Below are positions 10,508 through 20,300 of a stretch of 64,000 bases of DNA, in pieces. Source of the stretch: Holothuria scabra. Taxonomy: Eukaryota > Echinodermata > Holothuroidea > Aspidochirotida > Holothuriidae. How positions within the stretch are numbered: the first letter of the stretch is position 1; the number at the start of each line of letters is the position of its first letter. The translations under genes were made by a program, and so were the position numbers. Below the pieces are notes generated by a model. The model ran no database searches. It saw nothing but the letters and a program-made list of their open reading frames with translations, and was not told the origin of the DNA. Location: the NCBI GenBank assembly GCA_037179385.1, contig CM074188.1, forward strand, positions 18,803,318 through 18,867,317. The letters run 5' to 3'.

Positions 10508-11349
10508 GTGAGAAAACGGTCTCATCAGGAGAGGAAATCGATATAGGCCCAGTCGGAAAAACGTGCTAGACGGAGTTTGAGAAACTTCAATTTCAGATTT
10601 TCTAACTATTGTCGTTTTGACGAACTTCTGGGAGACAATTACCCACACGGACCTCTTCCCCTCCCATCCCCTCATCCCACACGCACACCCCGGTCGCGAT
10701 GACCCTGAGAGTTAGTGAAGAATGCACTGCTGCGGACTGAGATGATCTTGCCAGCTTCTTGACTATTACTGTACTAAATGGTCGCTGAAGTCTTCGACAG
10801 GGAAAATCCATCTTAATTTGAGAATGTACAGGGCACAGAAATCCTTAGCCCAGGATTTCTTCAGTGGAGGGTAGTCTAACTGCTAAAAACTTGAAGAATT
10901 GGAGAACAGCATTGGATTCCGCTCCTTGCTGGGACCCAGTGACTGGGACTTTTAACAGCGTGTTAACTCGATATGAATATTCATCGTCATCCTAGCAACA
11001 TCATGTGTGAATACACAGAAAGACTGTTGTCAAGTGGCGGCGAGGGTTGTCAACGAAGTTAATTCTGCATGCACCTATGCGATATGCCGACTGTGTATTG
11101 TTTTGTGTGTGTGTACAATTCAAACCACGTAGCGAGCGCGAGCGACTAGTCTCACAAGATTTATGAACTTGACTCGTACAGCTCCGTGTTAAGCAGTAAT
11201 GTGCAAAATCGATGTGGAAGAATTGTTCCGACAGAGTCAAGTCGAGTTAGCCTAGGCCTAGAAAGTTCCAAAGCAAACAATAAAAACAATTTTACTTGAA
11301 TTGGCAACCTGATTTAATTCGAGGAAAGAAACTTCCAATAAAGTTAACA
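10508..11349. promoter_or_regulatory. Putative 5' flank and 5' UTR of the SAXO gene
   Basis: This is the 0.84 kb immediately upstream of the SAXO start codon. It is richer in CpG than its surroundings, notably around 11130-11150, and holds an RFX-type X-box-like site at 10986-10999. No TATA box is obvious. The transcription start and any non-coding 5' exon cannot be placed from sequence alone. Confidence 0.4.
10986..10999 (+). promoter_or_regulatory. X-box-like (RFX) site upstream of SAXO
   Basis: GTCATCCTAGCAAC matches the ciliary RFX consensus GTYRCCNNRGYAAC at all positions but one (T instead of C at position 5). It sits ~350 bp upstream of the SAXO ATG. RFX factors are established activators of ciliary and axonemal genes, so the position fits. 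A one-mismatch match can occur by chance. Confidence 0.45.
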
Positions 11350-11387
11350 ATGGCGAAGAAGTGCATTTGTGAAATATGTACCTGTGG
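11350..11387 (+). CDS. SAXO: SAXO coding exon 1 (38 nt)
   Basis: ATG through the first two bases of a Gly codon encodes MAKKCICEICTC plus GG. It is followed directly by the strong donor GTAAGT at 11388. The partial codon is completed by T at 21904 to give Gly13. The CxCxxCxC spacing is what the SAXO N-terminus requires, and exon 2 resumes with RHRCPH as expected. The exon is too short to be found by open-frame length. Confidence 0.9.
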
Positions 11388-14300
11388 GTAAGTCAATAAC
11401 AATACAATACTGCTAATACTAATATTAATAATGCGTTACAACTTGGTAACACCAACACTAACGTTAGTACCAGTGTAGCTTACTGTAACACCCTGGCCGA
11501 GGCCTATGGATGACCAACAAGGACGGTTATGACGGTATTTCACACTGCAAAAGGGTCTTAGTTTATCGTTGCTAATGTTACAAATATGCCTAACACAGTT
11601 GATTATCCCAACAGTAAATGATCCTAACAAATTTATGACCTTGACTTGTTACTAGGCTAGCTCAGTGTATGGACTGACGATAGCCAACAAGGTCTGACTT
11701 ACTACTAAGTATTAAAGGTTAGACCCTAGGCTAGGCCTAATACAAAATGTATGACTAGCCTAAGTAACAGCTAAAATTTATGGGATCCTGAGCCAATAGG
11801 ATCCATTCCTCTATTTGTCATGAATGCTCTGAGATTTTATCAGTTCCTCAATTCTTTTCCCAAAGTGTCTTGACTCAAATTTTGGGAGTAATTATAGAAT
11901 ACCCCGCCACGCGAAAATACCCCTTTAACTGCGTGGCTACATCGAGCTGTCAAGTTGTCGAGGAGGCGACTTCTAAGTTATTTTGAGAACAACTCATCAT
12001 TGCCCCCATTGACTTGTACCGTGTAATAATGTTGGGAATGATTGCAAACATGTTCTAAGTCCAAGACATTTATCTCGAGTGGCTACACCCGCTCCGCCGG
12101 CAACATCGTGGCTTGTACACCCTTTACCATAGTCATTTAGGGTCAGTGAGGTTAAGATTAACCCAAAATCTTTCCATGCCTATGTTAGGTCTAAGCAGCA
12201 TGTTAAGGAGGGGGTTGGGCCACTTCATGATGTGAATGGTTCATTAGTTAGTGATCATCAGGATATGGCTAATTTGTTAAATGATTATTTTGTATCTGTT
12301 TTTACCAAGGAGTCATCTGTCATGGGGATTTGTAGGGGTTCTGATATCCCTTCTTCAATGAGTGACATTGTGTTCTCTGAGGAGCTGGTTCTGAAAAAAT
12401 TAAAGAGTTTGAAGGCAAGTAAGGCTCCTGGGCCAGATGGGATCCATCCCGCCATCCTTCATGAATGCTCTGAGGTTTTATCAGTTCCACTATCAATTAT
12501 TTTTCAGAAATGTCTTGACTCAAATTTTGTTCCTACTGACTGGCGGGTTGCTAATGTCACTCCAATTTTTAAAAAGGGGGATCGGAGCTCACCTTGTAAT
12601 TACAGGCCAGTCAGTTTAACTAGTGTTGTGTGCAAAATTATGGAATCCTTAATCAAGGACTGTTTGCTAAAGCATCTCTTAGATAATGGGTTACTCAATC
12701 TAACTCAGCATGGTTTCCTACCCAGTAGATCTTGTGTTACAAATTTGCTAAGCTTTCTTGAGGATGTTTCTTTGTCTCTCGATTCAGGTTCCAGTGTGGA
12801 CGTCATTTACCTTGACTTCCAAAAAGCTTTTGACAAAGTACCTCTAGGTAGACTCATGGTAAAATTGCATAGGTTAGGCATCATGGGCAAGTGCGCTCAG
12901 TGGATCAATTCGTGGCTCAATGGTAGGTCTCAGAGAGTTGTTGTCAATGGAAATTTTTCTTCCTGGAAAGAAGTCTCAAGTGGTGTACCACAAGGTTCTG
13001 TTCTTGGCCCACTTCTTTTCTTAATTTTCATAAATGATATTGATAGCTCTATCACTTCCAGTATAAGTAAGTTTGCTGATGATACAAAGCTCTATAGGAA
13101 GGTTGGAGGAAAGGATGATTCTTTATTGCTTCAGAAAGATCTGGATAGGTTATTTTCATGGTCTCAGACTTGGCAAATGTCTTTTAATGCTGATAAGTGC
13201 AAAGTCCTCCACTTTGGTTCTAAGAATCCCCACCATGATTATACTATGAATGGTACTAATTTGAACAAAGTGACTTCTGAGAAAGACCTTGGTGTAGTTA
13301 TTACAAGAGATTTGAAGTCATCTAGGCAATGTGCAGCTACTGCTGCAAGGGCAAATAGGGTGCTTGGGTTGATCAGGAGGAATTTTAAGAGTTTTAGTAA
13401 AGAAATTGTGCTAAATTTGTATAAGCAGCTGGTTCGACCCCATCTCGACTATGCTGCACAGGCCTGGAGTCCCTTCTTTGAAAAGGACAAATTGCTTTTA
13501 GAGCAAGTTCAGAAGAGAGCTACCCGACTCATACCTGAGGTTAAAAATCTACCTTATTCCCAAAGGCTTAAGCTGCTTGGGCTTACCACTTTGGAGCTGA
13601 GAAGGATTAGGGGGACATGCTCCAGGTATACAAATTTCTATCTGAAGGGAATCCTTTGTTAGCTTGCAGTTATTTAAAGGTCCAGAGTAATCCTCGGGTT
13701 AGAGGCCATTGCAAAAAGCTTGAAAAGTCTTTTGCTAGACTTGACATTAGGAAGTTCAGTTTCTCTCATAGGGTTGTTAGTGAGTGGAATAGCCTGCCTG
13801 AGTGGGTTGTTAACTCCACATCAGTGCACCGTTTTAAGGTTAATATTGACAAGTTTTTCCATGACTGTGGTAGAATCTAATCTTTCTGGGCTCTTTAGGT
13901 GTTGGTGGTTTGCTTTGTTTTGGGGGGTTTTTGGATTACAGGGCATCTTATGGGGCCTTTACAGCCCTCCTTTGCCCTTGAACCTGTTATGTTATGTTAT
14001 GTTATTTATGCCCAAAAAATGTTCTAAGTCCAAGACATTTATCTCGAGTGGCTACCCCTTCTCCGCCGGCAACATCGTGGCAGGTACGCCCTTTACCATT
14101 GTCATTTATGCCCAAAAAATGTTCTAAGTCCAAGACATTTATCTCGAGTGGCTACACCGGCTCCGCCGGCAACATCGTGGTTTAGATTTTTTTATAACTC
14201 GCAAGATTAAGAACTCTCTGTTTATTTCACTATGTGCTTATTGTATTTGAACTCTCTGTTTATTTCACTATACTGTGCTTATTGTATTTGATTGCGCGAG

Positions 14301-17300
14301 TGCGACGGCTACACCGTGGACTTTTTTATTGGCGGGGTATTCTATAGTTGTACCAAATTTTGTTCCAGGCTAACTGGTGGGTTGAAAATTTCCCACCATT
14401 TTTTAAAAAGTGCAATCATAGCTCCAATTTGAAATTACAGGCCAGCCAGTAAGCTTAACCAGCAGTGTGTGCAAAGTTATGGAATCCTTATAGGGCAAGA
14501 GCAGTTATCCCAAATTGAAGAAGTGTAGTACTAGTAGGCCTAGACAGTCCAGATTCATGATTGGCTGTTGGGAGTCATGTGACAGTATTTTTTCTCTTCG
14601 AATGGGAAATTTACCAGAAATAAGTGCTCGGTTTACCTTGAATATGCAAAAGTAAAGTCATAAAGAGTAATTAAAGATTCTTTCAAGAGAAGTAAGATGA
14701 ATATTGTGTTATTTAGCTTTTTCTTCAAAATAAGTTTGGGGGACTGCTCTTTACCTTTAATCAGGGACTGTTTTTTCAAGTGTCATAATGGGTTTTTCAA
14801 TTTGACTCAGCATTGTTTCCTACCCAGAGTTCTTGTGTTACTAATTTGTAAGTAGCTTTCTTGCAGATGTTTCTCTGTCTCTTGATTCTGGTTCCAATGT
14901 TGATGTCATTTACCTTGACTTCCAAAAAGCCTTTGACAAAGTACCTTTATAGGTATTTATTACCCCATCCCCACCTTGTGAATTTGCACTCCATACAGTA
15001 AGTAAGGCCTAAGACAGCTGTTCCGAATCCTTACCCCTTGACCTGGTGCATTGATGACATATTGATGTCTTTTTGGAGGAATAAAAAAGAAACACATGGT
15101 TGGACTAGCCCTTGAACAGGACACAGCATTACGTTCCTATGCTATACACTTCATTTCTGGGCCCTTGCCCGGTACACACAAAAACACAGCTCATTTGCCT
15201 ACTCACGCGTGAGTAGGCATCCCTCACGTCCCCCAAAAAATACCTTTTCTCACCAAACTTTCCACAGATGATCTTTGTCATCACATTGACCTTCCACACA
15301 AGTCTGTTAATGAAATAAGACCTTTAAAAGGGAAATTTTGGCTGGATAATTCTGTGAGTAACTTTAAGCCTGTGCAGAATAATTTTTCAGTCGAAGAAGT
15401 CAGTGTTTGTCATGTGATCTCATATAAAACGGGGAAGCCTACGCAGTGACTGTACAATTTCGTAATGTACAGAGAGCTTACTATATGAAGTACAAGTATT
15501 GACTAGCCGCGCTTACTAATTGGTCTTTGATAGCTTGTGGAGCGGAAGTCCTTCCCATCATGCAACACAGTAGCAGACGATCAAGATGTCGATGTTACTG
15601 CAAAGGATGGCACCACATTTTTCCTGCCTTTCGCTATGAATTCGCTGGTATTTAACTTTCCAGAAGGTATAAGTGGTATTTAAGAATGCTCAAAATCATT
15701 ATGTTAACTCAAATCTGTTCTATGAACCATACCATCGTAATTAGAGCTCAGTTTGTTGTTTTGGCTTAAAACGTTGTTACCTTTGTACATGTAGGCCAGT
15801 GACCGTAGTAAGGAGTGACTACAAGGAGTGGATTATACGGTCACGTTCAATGACTAGGTTGGACCACTGATCTTAGTGCAGAACACATAGTGCTTTGAGA
15901 CTTCTTTCTGTAAGGCACTATATAAGAACTGTTATATTATTATTATTATGGAGCAGTGGGCTCAATACAGTTTAATTCACCCTACATGTGTAGAGGACTT
16001 ATGAATATCCAGTGAGCTAGTTCAGTGTAATTTTTTGGCGCATGAATTGTCAGACACAGCGTGAGATACACATACTGCGCTCAGCTTACAGTGTACAGCA
16101 TTCTCAGGTTGTTTTCATGCAGTTCGTGAATCAGGGAGCTTGAACACAAGAATGAGCACAAATCTGAACAGCCAACCCCGACAAAATTAGGGACTCAGTC
16201 CTACTTAACAACAGATGAAAATGCATCTTCACACCGAAAAAGACAATTTATAGACACAATCCTCAAGACCATACTCAGGGCTGAAAAAATGTAAATGTCC
16301 CTGCAAGCAAATCAAATTTCCCAGCAAGCAAATCAAAATTTCCCAAAGGCTTCACATGTTTACATATACAATAAGGAGTTAACTTTCCCTCCAAATACCA
16401 AAATTTCCCTGCAATGAGTTTCCGAAATTGCTGTTTTTTTCCAGCCATGACCATACTTCTGATTCCTTCTTATGTTATGGTTGGATTAAGTAAGAATGAT
16501 GACACCAAATTTTCATGTAAACTATTGTTTTGGAACACATGCTGTTGGTGCAGGATTGGTTTATCCGAATGATTTGGAGGATGAGTGCATGTGCGCGTGC
16601 ACAGCCACCAAAATCAATTGCTGAACTCGCATATTAGTAGACCAATCAGCTGTTTGCATTTGATGTTGTTTTGTTATTCATCTCAAAAGATGGCATATTT
16701 TATCCATTGGGGCATCATCATGTGTAAGGTCTTTTTGTCAAACCAAAATTGAATGGACGATTTCCTCCTTTGCCTATCCAAATGGTTTTCGACATGATGG
16801 GTCAGTCAAACTCTGATGAAAAAAGGGTTCAGTTTTTGTTAGTTTTGGTTGAAACATCTTCATCTTTGTTCAGAAAGAACCAAAAATTTGCTAGCTTGTG
16901 CAATTATTTGGTTTTATCAAAAGACTACAAAAATAAAAAGTACAGTGTTCATGACATCACATCTTCATTCTGCAGACAACCAATACATTATACACATAAT
17001 GGTAGAACTAATCTTGAGGGCCTGAATGTGAAATGGCATCTGGACTGTACCTGCCAAATTCTAATCAGCATGTTATGGTTTACGGTACCACTTTATCTGT
17101 CCGATATTTACCAATTCATTTTCATTAGTAGACTTGTCATATTTATGTTGTCAAAAATTCTATTATGACATATTATTCTCTGCATTAATAATAAACCACA
17201 TGGTTAGGATGGTAGGATCTACAAGATCGGTTTGACTGTCAGTCTCGAGTTCAGCATGTGTCACTTAATTGCAAGGAACTATATTCATTTTTCAGTCCAT

Positions 17301-20300
17301 ACTGAAGGCCATTTTTCAAAATTGGAATCCATGTTGTGTAAATGTATTCACAAGAGATAATATTCTCATATGCCAGAAGTATTTCAGGGTTAATGCAAAT
17401 TTATGAGCTAGGATCTTTGAACCTCAACATGCTACTTTTTTAAACTTTGCATTCAGAATTTGGTGTTTTCCAAGTGAATTTTGTTTTAGCCTAGTTAGTT
17501 GCATGCAGCAGAGTAGAATGCTTTGACCAAAGTCAGGCCTTTCGATTTTGAGGGGTGCAAGTGTCATTGCACACTGTCACTCTTCTAAAATCACTGTCAG
17601 GAATGTGATTTTTTGTACACCTAGATAATGGAGGCTCACATAGAAATCTATTAAAGTTTAATAAAATGGCACACCTAGGCTACCAGACTCCTTAATTTCC
17701 TGAGGATTGTGATTTGCAGCACACCTGGAAAATCTAAAACTCAAGTCCTGCAAAGTTTTAGGATAATACAGCAAAAGGCAGAGTAGATTGGCCCTTACCT
17801 TAGAACGATTGAAGACATTTTAATAGTGTAAACACAATGAGAAACCAGCAGTAACACAAAGCCACAATAGAATTCACTGAAGTCTTCACAGTTTTGACCA
17901 ATTTTGGATTATTAATGAATACTGTAAAAGCCTCCCAGGCTGACATACTTATTTTGATGAGCATTTTACAAAAGAAGATTTAATCTTTGACCTTTTGCAT
18001 ATTACACTAAATCACTTGGAAAAAATCCCACAACCACATAAGTCTCATACTTGCAACTGACAGGCCAACATGACAGTGAGTTCTGGACACACAACATAGT
18101 AAACAATAGGACCCACAAAAATGCACTTGAACTTGATTAAAAAGTAAATAAAAAAGGATGGTAAAATAGGCTTTGGAAAAATGCAGTCAAAGTTAATAAA
18201 AAGAGGAAAAAAACCTGGCGAGTGATTTTGCGGAAGTTACTGATAAGATCAATCAAAGTTTTTTGAGTGTTGCCTTATTAGAGAATTTAAACTGTTCGAG
18301 ATGATGAAATCTAACTTTCTACTTTTAACACCGATTGCCAGGTTCCTATTACAAGGGTTATTTAATTCCAGATACTGTATGAATAGGACTCTGGTATATA
18401 TAAAAAGGGAAGATGTGGTGGTGGTGGTGGTGAAGGAGATGATCTTTGCTGCTGACATTTTGGGTTTCTTGTCATAATGAAATGTAGACCTAGGCCCTAA
18501 CACCAGGTTCATCCATGCAAGGCATAATCTAAGTTCAGTGCAAAAAACTCAGGAACTGCATCGCCACTGTATCGTATACTTCTTTAAATGGCTTTAAATG
18601 GTTTTATTGCTTATGTCCACTTTGCAGTAATCTATTATAGTCCTGTTTTAAAGTATATCAATAAGATCTGTGCAAGACGTAAATCCTTGCACAAGCATTG
18701 TATACTTGTCAGTTCTGACCAGAGTTGGCCCTAATGGTTCATTTCTAGACTCCCCAGACATCTGCCCTAATTGTTGGCTGCTGGTTCCATGTCAGAGCTT
18801 GTACAGTGACTGGGTTTCACCTGGATTATAGTGGTTGTGATGTGGTATGTAGTAAATGGGGATAAAATGATGCCAGCTTGAATGCCAACAGGAAGGCAGG
18901 GAGAATTATGTTTACAGTACCATGTGGGTACTGTAGAACTTCTCCAATAGCAAATACAATCAGCTAATACAGTGCAGACCTGCAGCAATTAGAGCAATTT
19001 TCTCTGAACTGGCCTTCTGACAAAAAAATCCAAGAGAATCCCTGTGGTTGTATAAATTTTGCTTTGCTTTTGTATCTTTAATTTTCTGTTTGCCTAAGTC
19101 ACCATATTTTTAGTCTTCCTGATCAAAAACATTTTCTTTTGCTGTCATTTATTTTGTGAAAAGGTGCAATTTACCTGTAGAAAAGGGTGAACCAAAAGAA
19201 AATTATGTGAATCTACAATTGCTTGCAGTGGATGCCACTGGGCCTTCTGTGGAGCTTGTCGTGGCCAGGATTATACTGCTTATAGCACCCACTCATAGTA
19301 TATCAAATGGCTAACAGCTATGCAAAGTTTATCAACACATGTCTTTAGCAACCAATCTATAAAAGCTTAGCTCATTTGTGAGATTTAGATAGCCCTGACC
19401 TAATAGCATTTCTCAAATAATCAATATATAGCTATTGTTATTGCTACACAGCTACCTGCTGACCTAGGTGGGACCAGAGTAGGATAACAGACTGCCTGTG
19501 TGATTGGTTACTATTTACACAAAGTCAATAAATATAGTCAATAAATAGACTATTGTGAAGTTAAATGGACATTTAAAATGAACCAGCTGACTTTGTACTG
19601 CGGCAAAATGACTTCTCACTCAGAATGTAGTTTGGTTTGTCAATCACACCTGCAAATACAGGGCACAGATGGATGATATAATTTTTATTGGTAAGATATT
19701 TTAAAGTGCAGGATTTTCCTTAAAATTAACTGGCAGAGTTGGTTGGATTTGGCTTTGAAGCTTGAAGTTTGCTTGGAACTATGGATGGTTTATATATAAT
19801 GTATATACCCTTAAAATTCTGGAAGTTTTTGAGTTGTGGAAAAATTGTCTTAAAAGAATCAGGCAGAATAATTTATGCTTCCCGTATGCTTTATGAATAA
19901 AAACAAAGTGCCAGTTGGGTTTTCTTATTCACACTTCCCCAGCAAACAGTAACTGTTCCAATTTTTCAACAATTATATGTCTTTCATATGAGGCAGTAGC
20001 TGCACCATGGAATGCATTACATGAAATAGCCCTTACTAAAACTGGCCATCACTAAACAGTCTAAAACCTGACTTTGGGGCATCCAAGTCTGGTTTTTACT
20101 TGATTTTCACACCTACAGTTTTTGCCACTCCAACCCCTAAATCAGTAAAAATATGATAAAACCCATTAAGCATCGAAGTGGCTATAAACTGAGGATGTTA
20201 ACATCAAGTAAAAACCTGACTTATCATCCAAAAGTCAGGTTTTAAACCATTTAGTGGTAGACAGTTTTAGTAAGGGCTATTTTACGTAATGTGAATTGGT

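Larger units (their letters stand above)
12051..14181. repeat. 100-bp minisatellite (~2.6 units), interrupted by a LINE
   Basis: Units start TGTTCTAAGTCCAAGACATT at 12051, 14020 and 14120. They contain CTCGAGTGGCTACACC, a CTCCGCCGGCAACATCGTGG block and, between units, CCCTTTACCAT..GTCATTTATGCCCAAAAAA. The first unit is cut at GTCATTTA (12139) by the LINE and resumes at TTTATGCCC (14005). The 14020 to 14120 spacing gives the 100-bp period. Confidence 0.88.
11895..14344. mobile_element. ~2.45-kb TA-flanked TIR transposon carrying a 100-bp minisatellite
   Basis: TATAGAATACCCCGCCA at 11893-11909 is exactly inverted at 14330-14346, and the outermost TA is a plausible target duplication. It interrupts the old LINE at TCAAATTTTG, which is visible on both sides. 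Apart from the LINE inserted in it (12140-14003) it is ~0.6 kb and non-coding. It consists of subterminal GTGGCTACA-like sequence, a short tandem array of ~100-bp units and a 38/42-bp duplication. A TA target suggests a Tc1/mariner- or similar TA-targeting transposase supplied in trans; that is inference. Confidence 0.82.
11780..14950 (+). mobile_element. Old CR1/L2-type LINE fragment, split by later insertions
   Basis: Three segments are colinear with the reverse transcriptase region of the younger copy at 12140-14003. 11780-11885 matches its GGGATCCATCC..CATGAATGCTCTGAG..TCAAATTTTG region. 14355-14490 matches the stretch up to CAAAGTTATGGAATCCTTA. 14761-14950 matches from CAGGGACTGTTT to the LDFQKAFDKVP codons. 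Many indels and stops make it clearly older. The breaks are explained by the TIR element at 11895-14344 and the TTAA MITE at 14492-14756. Confidence 0.85.
14951..16267. other. SAXO intron 1, no gene recognised
   Basis: This stretch holds the 24-bp palindrome at 15196-15219 and a retroposon tail at ~15885-15950. A CpG-bearing patch around 15440-15620 includes a GCGGAAGT (ETS-like) motif and an ATG in CAAGATGTCGATG. The frame from that ATG closes after ~17 codons, so I do not call an exon. Confidence 0.4.

Noticed and set aside
15580..15650. Alternative first exon starting at the ATG in CAAGATGTCGATG
   Set aside because: The frame closes after about 17 codons and no donor joins it in phase to SAXO exon 2 with a sensible product.
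16749..17168. A 139-codon open frame in intron 1
   Set aside because: It is AT-rich, has no recognised domain, no splice context and lies in the intron of a well-supported gene. It is probably chance.
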